Source: Cordilura impudica (Eukaryota > Arthropoda > Insecta > Diptera > Scathophagidae). Taken from it: DNA of 64,000 nt. Position numbers and translations under genes: made by a program. Location of the stretch: positions 142,962,429 through 143,026,428 of the forward strand of contig OY821519.1 in assembly GCA_963682025.1 (NCBI GenBank). Reading direction: 5' to 3'. This document shows positions 11,626-23,922 of the stretch, piece by piece; positions within the stretch are counted from its first letter, which is position 1, and every line of letters begins with the position of its first letter. Below the pieces are notes generated by a model. That model did no database searches. It had not been told where the DNA came from and saw only the letters and a program-made list of their open reading frames with translations.

Positions 11626-12415
11626 AACAAGTAAGAAAATTATAGTCGGTCTAGACCGCCTATATGCTACCCTATACCATGCGTTTAGAGACCCTATCTC
11701 ATAGGCCCAACTAACTGGACATAGAGAATAAGCATAAACCAAATTTGAGTGGGATTTTTATTAATTTTTTTGGCTGCAGATATGAAAAAGTTCATATCGG
11801 GTGCTATATCTATATGGGGACTAGGCCCAAAAATGGACCGATCCTGACTATGTTTGGTAGTCTCTTGTATTTTGCAAAAATACATACAAACAAAATTTGA
11901 GAAGAATCAGTGCAATATTTTTGTTTTTTGATAGAATTAAGTGAAGATCGGGAAGCAGCTCTATATGGGGCCTATGACTAAGAGTTGTCCCATAGGGATC
12001 ATTTTTGGACTACTCATTAATGGATGTAATAAACGCATACAAACCCATTTTAAGTAAGATCAATATGACAATTTGGATCTTATGGCAATTTATGTCGATT
12101 TCATAGGGGTCATTTGTATGGGGGTTAGGTCTGAACATGAACCGATTCTCACCAATTTCAACAGAGTTCATCCTATGGCCGATAGAAGCTTATATACCAA
12201 ATTTCATCCAAATATATTCATATTTGCGACCTGCAGTTTGATTACAAGGTTTACATGGACACACAGACGGACGGACGGACATCGTTAAATCGAATCAGTT
12301 AGTGATTCCGAGTCGATCTGTATAATAAAAGATGGGTCTAGGTCAAAATTTTTGGTAGTTACAAACAGCAGCACAAAGTCATTATACCCAAACCACATAG
12401 TGGTATAGGGTATAA
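11626..12415 (+). repeat. Family A dispersed repeat, full-length copy
   Basis: The ~790 bp unit opens ACAAGTAAGAAAATTATAGT, then an AGTCGGTCTAGACCG hairpin and ATACCCTATACCA. It ends CACATAGTGGTATAGGGTAT, so the ends carry a short inverted ATACCCTATACCA/TGGTATAGGGTAT pair. Internal landmarks are TTTTTTTGGCTGCAGATATG, GGGGACTAGGCCCAAAAATG, GGGGTTAGGTCTGAACATG and CACAGACGGACGGACGGAC. It encodes no protein. Full copies also lie at 22.5 and 52.5 kb, all in this orientation. Confidence 0.85.
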
Positions 12416-12660
12416 AGACTACAAGGACTATATGCCGGAGACAACAAAGACACGTGCATCGGCGTTTTGAAAGTTAACATCTGAATTTCATTTGAGGGGG
12501 GTTTAAAGTTTCCCAGCTCTGGCACATTCTTAAAAGATCAATAAACACCATTAAAACAGGGATTTAAGGTGTTAAAATGTTCCGCAAAAATATTCGCCGT
12601 GAAATTTTACTATAAGTCCCTGAATACACCAAAACGGAAAATTCCACCAGAAAGTCCAAA
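12416..12660. other. Unassigned sequence
   Basis: No ORF or matched repeat; lies between family A and the hairpin MITE. Confidence 0.35.
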
Positions 12661-12809
12661 ATAAGACACAACAAAAGAGAGCTTAGGGCTAATTTCGCAT
12701 TTATTAACAATTTTATTTTAAAGTACCCAAAAAATTTAGCATGAAAAAAAAATAAAATTAAAAAATAAAAATAAAATTAACCCTAAGCTCTCTTTTGTTA
12801 TGTCTTATT
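12661..12809. mobile_element. Hairpin MITE (~150 bp)
   Basis: A ~29 bp inverted repeat (core AACAAAAGAGAGCTTAGGG at 12670-12689, complement at 12781-12800) encloses about 90 bp of A-rich spacer. No coding capacity. Confidence 0.65.
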
Positions 12810-15000
12810 GTGCCGAGATATGTCCAAAAAGACACCCCTAAAAAACTTTAAAAATTCGGTGTGTTTGCAGTAATAATTTAGTATTAAATTTATTAAATTA
12901 TCAAATTGTTGCTTTTTAAAATATTTTGTTTACATTTGTTATAAAATAGTGCAATAGGTTCAGATATTAATGTACACGTAAAACTGATGTGAAGGGTACC
13001 AAAGTATTCGGCACAGCCGAAAAGTGTATACTTTGCAACATTGTGTGCAACAATATAATGAAAAAAAAACAGTTATTTATTCAAGAAAATCATAAAAATA
13101 ATTCCATTTATTTTATGTTGAGCTATACATCTAAGACGATGTTGTACGAAAGTACAAAAAAAAATAATATTGTACTTATATATTTTCCAATATATTGATC
13201 AATTTATATATTTAAAAATTGCGTTAAAATTGCGAATTATCCAGCACTGGTTAAAAAATATTTTCATGTTCGAAACTTATTTAATTGAAACCCTATAAAA
13301 ACACATTATGCACACTTTATTTGAGAAACTAAAAACCAGAATTCTTTTAGCCTTAAATATAACATTATCAAAGAAGAACACAAAAACGTGAGTTTGTTTT
13401 ACGCATTTTTCGTGTGAAAAAATACCAACCAAAAAAAAATTAAATCAATATTAAAAAAAAAAAGAACAAAAAAACAATTGTAACGGCATGATAAATTTGT
13501 TGTAATTATATTAAATGTTTTAATTGTCAGTTTCAGTTTTGTTTTAATTTTTTTTTTTTCCAGATTTACGAAATACCCGTACTTGGCTACTTTTAAAACT
13601 AAATTCAGTACAAGGTTTAGTTATTTTGTTGGAAATAAAAACTAAAAACTTTTCCTAAAACAAAACTTTAGCAAAACAAAGCAAAATAGTTTAAACTTGT
13701 TAGTGAGAGGTCGTCCGTCTATATGCTGTTAATACCGTTTAAAACTTTTCAACTAGTGACAGGTAACGTTGTTCATAAAAGTTTGTTGCCAAATTCAGAC
13801 TGTGTGAATTTTGCATAATTCAAAAGTACAACTAAATTTATGTTTATGAGTTATAAAATATTTTGAGAAAACCTAGTTATTTTTATGAATGGTACGAGTG
13901 AGTAGTATAAAGCTTCAAAAGTATGTTAACAAAAAATATAAAAATTTAAAATATTTTTTTTTTCGTCGCAACTTCATAACACTGTAAAACCTCCACCTGA
14001 GAAATTTGAATCTACATACATACATCACAGAGTCAAGTGGCCTGAAATATAATTCTGAAGCCACTACTATAGAGGCAACTTTTATTTTAATAATGATCCC
14101 ACATATTTTCCTATATACTATTACATACATAATTCTATTTCGTATCATATTGTATAATAATATACAAATATATCAAATTGTATCAAATCTTATTTCATTA
14201 GATACGATATATTACTGTCTCCAAACGAAGAGGTGACTTTTCAATTTAAATTTCGCAGGTTTAGCGATTTCAGGCTAATAGCACTGTCGCACTGTCGCTG
14301 AATTTTGATTTCATTGGTGTCTAAAATCACTATTTTAGGCAATAAAAAATAATTCTTTTTTTTTTTAATTAATAAATACCTAAATAAGTATCGATAACTT
14401 TGTTCGAAGTTAATACCATTTTTGTACAATTAAGTAGGACTTAAGAAATTTAGTACACAAAAATGGTAAAGATTGCAACCCGGAGCTATGTACATAGTTA
14501 CCGTTGAAAACACGAAGAAAACCTTAACTTGGATTTGTGCATAAAAAGGGTGAGCATCATAATAAATGCACTACAACCAAAACTTACAACTAACTCTTTT
14601 ATTTCATAACTCTTTTTATTCCTAAACCCTAAAGCTCGTGACAAATTACATTAAATCTTTTAAAAGAAAAACCCAAAAAAAAAATCCCGACTTCTTTCTC
14701 ATAGATATCAAGGAGCAAATTCCATTTCCAATTAAATAGAACCTTCATAATCAACAGTGCGTAAGGCAATCACACCAATTGTTTTAAATTGGTCAAAAGT
14801 CAATTTTCTTTGTCACCGATTTTTATAATTTTAATGCCTTTTTATAGCTAATATATCCAAATTGAGGTAGCCAAAAAATTATTTTAAACTATTGCAAATT
14901 GTGGGCGTGGCATGCTGTCAAACTCAACTGTTTTTTTTTTTTAATTTCAGAAAAATTTGATTTTTTTGTTATTTTATCAAAAATAAATAGTTACTACTCG
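12810..15000. other. 2.2 kb AT-rich sequence without supported genes
   Basis: Frames of 60-77 codons occur at 12989-13198, 13915-14148 (minus), 14006-14236 and 14899-15120, but they overlap one another on opposite strands and show no domain. I see no terminal repeats or splice-linked exons. Confidence 0.45.
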
Positions 15001-15120
15001 CAATTTATCGTCGAGAATGACCTGCAACCCTACCGTTGGACCTTTATCCATCATTTATTATACGGATCGACTCAAAAACACTTTCTGAGTCGATTAAACG
15101 ATGTCCGTCCGTCCGTCTGA
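15000..15120 (-). repeat. Family A-like 3' fragment, inverted
   Basis: TACGGATCGACTCAAAAACA, CTTTCTGAGTCGATTAAACG and ATGTCCGTCCGTCCGTCTG are the reverse complement of the GACGGACGGAC/CGAATCAG/GATCGGTATAATAAA end of family A. Confidence 0.6.
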
Positions 15121-15152
15121 GTGTAATACAAAAGTTGATCGTACCGGTGCAC

Positions 15153-15159
15153 CACGGTG
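15153..15159 (+). other. CACGGTG heptamer, possible Transib-type terminus
   Basis: CACGGTGTATTTTTTGCGTA lies about 390 bp upstream of the RAG1-like reading frame. Transib ends and RAG recombination signals begin with CAC(A/T/G)(A/G)TG. The matching right end was not found, so this is only a candidate. Confidence 0.2.
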
Positions 15160-15543
15160 TATTTTTTGCGTATCGGTAGAGTTGTCAGGAGTTGTTATAT
15201 ACTTATAAAAAAGGGTTGAGATACAATGCGCTTAATTGTTACAGTTACATTTACATAGGTATCTTTCAAAAACATTAATAGTCTGAATTAGAGTTATATA
15301 GTTTAAATACCTGATAAAATGGGAAACAATTTAAATAACAGGTAAATGGTCAAAAAAAAACTATTGCGACACAGCCCTTTAAGATATGAGCAGGTAAGCT
15401 TTACCTTTTAAAAGGGGTTAGGTTGTGGGTTTTTTATGCTTCTAAAAGTGGTAATAAAAGATAAAAATTTTTATTTTAAATAATTGCAAGAAAGAGTATT
15501 TATAATAATGTTTCCACAATTATTATTCATTACAATTTGTGCA

Positions 15544-17375
15544 ATGGCTAAGTACTGTTACAGAGATCTGGCAGATATTTATTTTCAACGAAATGATGTA
15601 GACGATGTAATTTTGCACATAGTGAGCAACGACTTCTTTAAGAATTGTAACCTAGAAGACATTGAAATGCACAAAGGAAAAATTACTAATTTTGCATCGA
15701 ATTTGAAAAGACGGTACATTGAATGCTCTCATAGCAAGGCAAAGATGTACAAACGTTACCAAGATTGGTTAATAAAGGAACTTATTTTTGAAAGTGCATC
15801 TACAACTGCCAACGAAAGTGGAAAAAAGGGTCGACCAGCAAAACCGATTGACGGATGTAGTGAAAGATCTCGAAGGCGCAAGCTGGAGAATATCAATGAA
15901 GAAATTTCTCAAAGAATTATTAAGGATTCATTTTTGCACCAAATTCAACCAACCCAAAATAAAAAAAAATAAAATTGAAATAATTGAAAAAATAGTAGAA
16001 GCGAGCCCAAGGCGCACAAAGAGGATTCTGAAAAGCATTCCTACACCAATTGAAGATAAGAAATTTACGCCGGAAGAAGCGTTCGCCCTATTTTTGGATT
16101 TGAAATTAACCAAAAATCAATATAAGGAATTGCGGAAGCGAACCAATGAAAAGAATTGTGGGATTTTTGCAGAGTATCGAGATTTAGTTTCTGCCAAAAA
16201 AGAATGCTTACCTTCACAATCTATTAGTGTCACTTCAACATCAGCAAAAATAAAATTGCAAGATCTCCTTGAACATACTGCAGAACGTTTGCTAAATACG
16301 CTTGATACTGATCATTTAATGGCAGCATTACTTTAATTTCTAAATGGGGATGTGATGGATCCTCTGGTCAGAAACAATACAAGCAATTTAATGCCGAAAA
16401 TTCAACAGATGCGTATTTATTTATGATATCTTTCGTTCCATTGCGCTTAACAAAAAGGAATAGCGTCTTAGAGCCGTCAACTAGTAGAGCAACAGAAATT
16501 GATATATGGAAAAATGAAATTCCTTCTTCAACAAAGTATTGCAGACCAATAAAATTTGCATTCAAAAAGGAAACCAAAGATATCATAACTGAAGAAGTTC
16601 AAAAAATAAAAGATCAAATTAAGGAAGTTCAACCAGTAATATTTAAATTTGATGACCAAGACATTGAAGTACATTTTAAAATGTGTCTCACAATGATTGA
16701 TGGAAAAGTTGCACAAGCTTTAACTGGAACAAAGTCAACGTCAAGCTGCATTATATGCCAAAAGACATCAAGTCAATTAAGCCATTCCCCACCAGAAGAC
16801 GATAGTTTTAAGGAAGCCTACGAATTTGGAATGTCCCCTCTTCATGCTAGAATACGTTTCATGGAGCATATTCTTAAATTGGGTTATGATTTGGAATTTG
16901 GTCCGTTAGGCGAAACAGTGAGAAAAAACAAAGAAAATGAAGAAAAAGAAAGCAAAAAAAAAAACAAATTCAACAAAGCTATCTCCAGCTAGGTCTCGTA
17001 ATCGACCAACCAAAACAAGGGGAAGGAAACACAAATGATGGAAATACTGCAAGGAGATTTTTTTCCGATCCGGAAACTGAAGCATCTATCACAGGTGTAG
17101 ATCATGAATTAATAAGACGATTCAAAATCATATACAAGTTCTAGCATGCAGCAGAAAGATAAATGCAAAAAAATTTGGAGAGTACGCCAATAAAACAGCT
17201 ATACTTTATAATGAAAAATACTTTTGGAGATATATGCCATCCACAGTTCATAAAATTTTGTACCATGGGGAACAAATAATTCAAAACAATATGCTACCAA
17301 TAGGAGATCTATCTGAAGAAGCGCAAGAAAAAAGGAACAACCAGCGCGCTAGTAGAACACTTTTTTCACTTTAAT
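15544..17375 (+). pseudogene. Transib/RAG1-like transposase pseudogene, copy 1
   Basis: A DDE-type cut-and-paste transposase of the Transib superfamily, the lineage from which RAG1 derives, is inferred from ordered motifs. From the likely start MAKYCYRDLADIYFQR (15544) come an AT-hook-like GKKGRPAKP (about 15820), KRILKSIPTP, and EEAFALFLDLKLTKNQYKEL. Next is KWGCDGSSGQKQYKQ with the first catalytic Asp (codon 16354-16356), then an SSTKYCRPIKF segment and LTMIDGKVAQALTGTKSTSS. This leads to CIICQK (CxxC, as in RAG1), FGMSPLHARIRFMEH, NDGNTARRFF (about 17031), MPSTVHKILYHG (His pair) and MLPIGDLSEEAQE (third acidic position). The frame is broken near 15960, 16330, 16960 and after 17130; two of the breaks lie at runs of nine or more A. 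The C-terminal end is shorter than in copy 3. The LHxD Asp position reads Arg. Confident of the family, less so of any activity. Confidence 0.8.
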
Positions 17376-17886
17376 GAAATTACTCCAAAAAAATTCAAAT
17401 AACAGTAATTTAAACAGACTTATAAGTAAACAACGGTGCATTAAATTTGTGCTTTAGGTATTTTATAGCTTATAATAGTCATTATTTATTCTATTACCAG
17501 TAATGATATCTGCTTACAAAATACGCCACCCTTTTGATATATTTGTAAGTAAGAATGTCAATGCACAGAGGATGTACCCGTAATTAATTTGTAAGCTGGT
17601 TTTTTTTATTATCATACCTTTTATATCTTTTTATTTTACCTAACGATGCACTAATGCAAGTAGTAAAGAAAACACACACAGATAATTCATTTGTATAGTA
17701 AGTTTTTTATATCTCATTTTAGGTAGTAATGCACTAATACCATTTTCTTACCTTTTTATTCTACCTAGAAACATAGTATGATGGCTTATGAAAAGGTTTA
17801 TAAGAAAGTGACATTTGAATACAAACTCAATTGCTCTAATATATTTCAGCAATAACAGCCGCAAATAAAAATATTCAGAAAAATAT
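17376..17886. other. Spacer between RAG1-like copies 1 and 2
   Basis: Holds two similar direct segments (GATGCACTAATGC near 17645 and TAATGCACTAATACC near 17728, each near CTTTTTATT.TACCTA). No gene is recognised. Confidence 0.35.
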
Positions 17887-18234
17887 GGACAGCTTCTGTT
17901 ATAAAGAACTGGCCGAAGAGTATTTGAGGAACAAAAACCAGGAAGATGTTCTTAGTTGCGTTAAAATAAAATTAAACTTAAATTCGTGCAGCATCGAAAT
18001 ACAAGAGCAATTATCTAATTCCGTCAAAGCACTATAAAACGCTACAAAAAAGTTGGCTACAATAAACAAAACTTTTATATAAAAAAAATCATGTGAGTCC
18101 GATCACAGGGGAGATGTGTAAACATTAAAGTTTTTTATGTCACTTTTTTAAAATCAAACAGAAAGCGTTATCTATGTATCACTTATAGCAATGAACTGCA
18201 GGAGCTCTGTTAATATAAAAATAATAATTATTAT

Positions 18235-21200
18235 TTATTATTTCAACCGGTTAATTTTTAATTTTTCGTTTTAATTTTATATATTTCATTTTCAATTTTT
18301 CGTTTTTCACTTTTCATTTTTCATTTTCCATTTTTAATTTTTCGTCTTTCATTTTTCATTTTACAGTTTTAATTTTTTATTTTTCATTTGTCATTTTTTC
18401 ATTTTTCATTTTTTGTTTTTATTTTTCATTTCTCATTTTTTTAATTTTTTAGTTTTCATTTTTTATTTTTCATTTTTTATTTTTCATTTTGTATTTTGTA
18501 TTTTTAATTTTTCATTTTGCGTTTTTCATTTTTTATTTTTTATTTTTTATTTTTCATTTTGATTTTTCATTTTTTATTTTTTATTTTTCATTTCTTATTT
18601 TTCATTTTTTATTTTTAATTTTTTATTTTCATTTTGTATTTTTCATTTTTTATTTTTCATTTTTCATTTTTTATTTTTCATTTTGTATTTTTCATTTTTC
18701 ATTTTGCGTTTTTCATTTTTTATTTTTTATTTTGATTTTTCATTTTGATTTTTCATTTTTTATTTTTTATTTTTCATTTCTTTTTTTTCATTTTTCGCAT
18801 CTTATTTTTAATTTTTTATTTTTCATTTTTTATTTTTGATTTTTCATTTTTCATTTTGTATTTTTCATTTTGCGTTTCTCATTTTTTATTTTTAATTTTT
18901 TATTTTTTATTTTTCATTTTGTATTTTTCATTTTGCGTTTTTAATTTTTTATTTTTAATTTTTTATTTTTTCTTTTTCATTTTGATTTATCATTTTTATT
19001 TCTCATTTCTTATTTTTCATTTTTCATATCTTATTTTTCATTTTTTATTTTTCAATTCTTATTTTTCATTTTTTATTTTTCATTTTTTATTTTTCATTTT
19101 TTATTTTTCATTTTTCATTTTTCATATTTATTTTTAATTTTTCATTTTGCGTTGTTCATATTTTATTTTTAATTTTGTATTTTTTATTTTTCATTTTGAT
19201 TTTTAATTTTTTATTTTTCATTTTTCATATCTTATTTTTAATTTTTTAATTTTGATTTTTTATTTTTCATTTCTTATTTTTCATTTTGTATTTTTAATTT
19301 TTTATTTTTCATTTCTCATTTTTAATTTTTAATTTTTAATTTTTTATTTTTTATTTTTCATTTTGCGTTTTTCATTTTTTATTTTTAATTTTTTATTTTT
19401 CATTTTGCGTTTTTCATTTTTTATTTTTAATTTTTTATTTTTCATTTTTCATATCTTATTTTTCATTTTTTATTTTTCATTTTTTATTTTTCATTTTGTA
19501 TTTTTCATTTTTCATTTTGCGTTTTTCATTTTTTATTTTTAATTTTTTATTTTTTATTTTTCATTTTGAATTTTAATTTTTTATTTTTCATTTTTCATAT
19601 CTTATTTTCCATTTTTTATTTTTCATTTTTGATTTTTTAGTTTTCATTTCTTATTTTTCATTTTGTTTTTTTCATTTTTCATTTCCCGTTTTTCATTTTT
19701 TATTTTTAATTTTTTATTTTTTATTTTTCATTTTTCATATCTTATTTTTCATTTTTTATTTTTGATTTTTTATTTTTCATTTTTGATTTTTTATTTTTCA
19801 TTTCTTATTTTTCATTTTGTGTTTTTCATTTTTCATTGTGCGTTTTTCATTTTTTATTTTTAATTTTTTATTTTTTATTTTTCATTTTTCATATCTTATT
19901 TTTCATTTTTTATTTTGTATTTTTTATTTTTCATTTCTTATTTTTCATTTTTCGTATCTTATTTTTCATTTTTTATTTTTCATTTCTTATTTTTCATTTT
20001 TTATTTCTTATTTTTAATTTTTTATTTTTCATTTTTTATTTTTAATTTTTTATTTTTCATTTTGTATTTTTCATTTTTCATTTTGCGTTTTTCATTTTTT
20101 ATTTTTAATTTTTTATTTTTTATTTTTTATTTTTTATTTTTTATTTTTTATTTTGATTTTTCAATTTTTATTTTTTGTTTTTCATTTCTTATTTTCCATT
20201 ATTTACTTTTGATTTTTTATTTCTTATTTTTCATTTTGCGTTTTTCATTTTGCGTTTTTCATTTTTTATTTTGAATTTTTTATTTTTCATTTTGATTTTT
20301 AATTTTTTATTTTTCATTTTTTATTTTTTATTTTTCATTTCTTATTTTTAATTTTTTATTTTTTCTTTTTCATTTTGATTTTTCAGTATTTATTTTTCAC
20401 TTTTCATATCTTATTTTACATTTTTTATTTTTTATTTTTCATTTCTTATTTTTCATTTTTCGTATCTAATTTTTCATTTTTCATTTTTCATTTTGCGTTT
20501 TTCATTTTTTATTTTTTATTTTTCATTTTGATTTTTCATTTTTTATTTTTTATTTTTCATTTCTTATTTTTCATTTTTTATTTCTTATTTTTAATTTTTC
20601 ATTTTTTATTTTTAATTTTTTATTTTTCATTTTGTATTTTTCATTATTCATTTTGCGTTTTTCATTTTTTATTTTTAATTTTTTATTTTTTATTTTTCAT
20701 TTTGATTTTTCAATTTTTATTTTTTGTTTTTCATTTCTTATTTTCCATTTTTTATTTTTGATCTTTTATTTTTTATTTCTTATTTTTCATTTTGTGTTTT
20801 TCATTTTGCGTTTTTCATTTTTTATTTTTAATTTTTTATTTTTCATTTTGATTTTTAATTTTTTATTTTTAATTTTTCATTTTTTATTTTTCATTTCTTA
20901 TTTTTCATTTTGTATTTTGCATTTTTAATTTTTTATTTTTTCTTTTTTCATTTTGATTTTTCAGTATTTATTTTTCACTTTTCATATCTTATTTTACATT
21001 TTTTATTTTTCATTTCTTATTTTTCATTTTTCGTATCTAATTTTTCATTTTTTATTTTTCATTTCTTATTTTTCATTTTTTATTTTTCATTTCTTATTTT
21101 TAATTTTTTATTTTTAATTTTTTATTTTTCATTTTGTATTTTTCATTTTTCATTTTGCGTTTTTCATTTTTTATTTTTTATTTTTCATTTTGATTTTTCA

Positions 21201-21430
21201 TTTTTTATTTTTTATTCTTCATTTCTTATTTTTCATTTTGTGTTTTTCATTTTGCATTTTGCGTTTTTCATTTTTTATTTTTAATTTTTAATTTTTTATT
21301 TTGCATTTTTCATATCTTATTTTTCATTTTTTATTTTTCATTTTACGTTTTTCATTTTTTATTTTTAATTTTTTATTTTTTATTTTTCATTTTTTATTTT
21401 TCATTTCTTATTTTTCATTTTGCATTTTCA
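18235..21430. repeat. 3.2 kb T-rich degenerate tandem array
   Basis: The array is made of TTTTTCATTTTTTATTTTTA-like units: T runs of four to six separated by CA, A, AA, GCG or GTA. A looser higher-order pattern recurs, with CATTTTGCGTTTTTCATTTT, then ATTTTTAATTTTTTA and CATATCTTATTTTTC. The plus strand is almost free of G except in GCG and GTA interruptions; the minus strand is correspondingly A-rich. Reading through it gives Phe/Ile/Leu-rich frames (FIFHFLFFIFYF type) on the plus strand, which are composition artefacts and not proteins. It lies inside RAG1-like copy 2. Confidence 0.9.
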
Positions 21431-21613
21431 ATCAGGTTATCACATATCATAATTTTTTCACCAATACAACCATAAGTCACACCGATTTTTTATTACGCTC
21501 ACATGTTACGCTGACTTTTTCTTACGCGCATATGTTACGCTGTTTTTGTGATTGTATTGTGAAATAGAAATTTACCCCCCTGCACGTATAGATGTTTACA
21601 CATCAAAAGCGTA
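21431..21613. other. Right flank of the array
   Basis: Contains a threefold TTACGC motif set (TTACGCTCACATGTTACGCT, then CTTACGCGCATATGTTACGC). Near 21590 it has GATGTTTACACATC, whose half ATGTGTAAACAT is also found at about 18112 on the left flank. These could be ends of the inserted segment. Confidence 0.3.
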
Positions 21614-22240
21614 AACTGGTTAGAAGGCCAACTTACTGTCGCTTCATAAACAACAAAGCAAGATAAGGCTGGAAGACCACGCAAATCATTGGACAACTGC
21701 AGCGATAGATCTACGAGGCGGAAGCTTAAAGATGTTAACGATGAAATCGGTTGTACAAATATAAAATAATCTTTCCTACATCAATTTCGATCACAGAACC
21801 AATTAACATAAGTGGATATCATTGAAAAAGATGTTAAAGCTAGTCCAGTGAGAACAAAATGGATTCTTAAAAGTATACCAACTCCGAGCGATGCACAACA
21901 GTTCACAAATGAGGAGGCATTAGCATTATTTCTGGATTTTAAGTTAAGAAAACAGCAATATATTCAGCTCAGATTGCGTGCGGTTGAAACAGGCTCAAAT
22001 ATGTATCCAACATATCATCACATAGCCGCTGCTAAAATGGACTGTTTGCAATCAAAGGACACTATCTCTATCACACCAATTTCGGCAGAGGTACAACTAC
22101 AATCTCTACTTGGTCACACAGAAATATGGAAACACAAAGTAAATTCTGTTATGTAAATGGGGATATGGTTCTTCGGGACAAAAACAATACAAACAAGTAA
22201 TATGAGAAAATATTTCGGACTCAGATCAAAATCAAAAGAA

Positions 22241-22500
22241 ATTGCATCCACATTTTCGAGTCAACGAATAAATCTAGTTTTCGTCGCTTCTAGCATTTCT
22301 GGATAAGAGGTAACACGTTGCGGCGTTTATATTTTGATCCTCGTGGTTGTGCTAAGCATGTGTTCTGGTTATATAATATAACCTTTCGTTATATATTTAG
22401 TTTGTAATCCACATATAATGTGTGCAACCTGCTCTGGTATATGACCATTTTACTATACTCAACCAACCTCTGGCTAATGACAGCAAATTAAATCAAAAAA
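22241..22500. other. Unassigned sequence
   Basis: No ORF or repeat recognised between RAG1-like copy 2 and family A. Confidence 0.35.
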
Positions 22501-22507
22501 AAAAATA

Positions 22508-23242
22508 AACAAGTATGAAAATTATAGTCGGTCTAGACCGACTGTACGATACCCTATACCATGCGTTTAGAGACCCTATCTCTCAGGTCCAACTAACTGG
22601 ATATAGAAAATAAGAATAAACCAAATTTGTGTGGGATTTTTATTATTTTTTTTGGCTGCAGATATGGAAAAGTTCATACCGGATGATATATCTATAAGGG
22701 GACTAGGCCCAAAAATGGACCGATCCTGACCAAGTTTGGTAAAGTCTCTTGAATTTTGCAAAAATATATACAAACAAAATTTGAGAAGAATCAGTGCAAT
22801 ATTTTTGTTTTTTGATAGATTTAGGTGAAGATCGGGTAGCAGCTCTATATGGGGCCTATTACTCAGAGTAGTCCCATAGGGATCATTTTTGGACTACTCA
22901 TTAATGGATGTAATAAACGCATACAAACCCAATTTGAGTAAGATCTATATGACAATTTGGATCTTATGGTAATTTATGTCGATTTCACAGGGGTCATTTG
23001 TATGGGGGCTAGGTCTGAACATGGACCGATTCTCACCAATTTCAATAGCGTTCATCCTATGGCCGATAACAGCTTATTTAACATATTTCATCAAAATATA
23101 TTCATATTTGCGACTTGTAGAAAGAAAGTGATTCTGAGTCGATCGGTATAATAAAAGATGGGTCTAGGTCAAATATTTTTGGTAGTTACAAACAGCAGCA
23201 CAAAGTCATTATACCCAAACCACATAGAGGTGTAGGGTATAA
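22508..23242 (+). repeat. Family A dispersed repeat, near full-length copy
   Basis: Colinear with 11626-12415: ACAAGTATGAAAATTATAGT at the start and AGAGGTGTAGGGTATAAAAA at the end. A deletion near 23115 removes the GACGGACGGACGGAC block and its surroundings. Confidence 0.85.
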
Positions 23243-23922
23243 AAAGACACTGCTCCAGTTGAGATGCTCATAATAGTCCCATTAATCTCAAGTTCCATAT
23301 CAAGGATATTTTTCGATAATGTCAGAAAAAGTGATTGTATTTGAGCAACCTTGACGATCCTTATCAAAAACACTTGTACGAAAACATTACATGGAGCTCT
23401 TCAATATTTTTATTTTTTATCAATAAAGATGGTTTAAAGTTCCCATAAACTTCGCTAATTCAATTGAAATGGTTGTCAATCACAAATTTGATGACGCAGT
23501 AGCTAGAAATTTAACAGGCATTACGGGAAGAGCTGTATTTACATAAATCGTACAATTTGAATTCTAGTTACGCTATCTCTTGTTAGAGCCAGGCAATTAT
23601 CAAACAGCCCTCGTTTCCCATCATTTTTCCTGATTATATTTGAAATGAGTACAATAATCATTATCTTTTACAATATTACAATTAAACCGATCAAATCGAT
23701 TTCATTCCGTATGTAAAATCTAAATAATCACAACCATAATGTGAACTGATAAATATCACGTCTAAATTGAACGAAATTGGAATGACACAATTAAGCTTTG
23801 TATGCAGTTCAGATATGGCTGTCTTAAATTTCTCATTGACATATCATCAATCATGATTGATCGTGAGCAAGAAATAAAAATAAAAATACGTAAGCGAAGT
23901 GAATGAGGGTGAGACGAAAATT
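23243..23922. other. Unassigned AT-rich sequence
   Basis: No domain-bearing frame or repeat match was found. Confidence 0.35.

Larger units (their letters stand above)
17887..22240 (+). pseudogene. Transib/RAG1-like transposase pseudogene, copy 2, split by a T-rich array
   Basis: The N-terminal piece at 17887-18050 reads MDSFCYKELAEEYLRNKNQE, parallel to copy 1's start, and stops at KRYKK. The coding sequence resumes at about 21614 with NWLEGQLTVAS, which aligns with DWLIKELIFES of copy 1, and continues to the AT-hook-like AGRPRKSLDNC and RSTRRKLKDVNDEI. An uninterrupted block at 21812-22156 holds RTKWILKSIPTP and EEALALFLDFKLRKQQYIQL. The catalytic block reads KWGYGSSGQKQYKQ, so the Cys-Asp pair of WGCDGSSG is replaced and the first catalytic Asp is gone. 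Homology fades by about 22240. The two halves are colinear if about 3.56 kb between them is removed, so the array and its flanks are an insertion (or, less likely, an intron). A dead copy. Confidence 0.75.

Noticed and set aside
18489..21567. Series of 66-130 codon Phe/Ile/Leu-rich open frames
   Set aside because: They follow directly from the T-rich tandem array (TTT, ATT, TTC codons), overlap in different frames and have no domain.
18050..21613. The inserted segment as a spliceosomal intron of the RAG1-like gene
   Set aside because: No convincing donor/acceptor pair restores the frame, and the other copies have no intron at this place; insertion is simpler.
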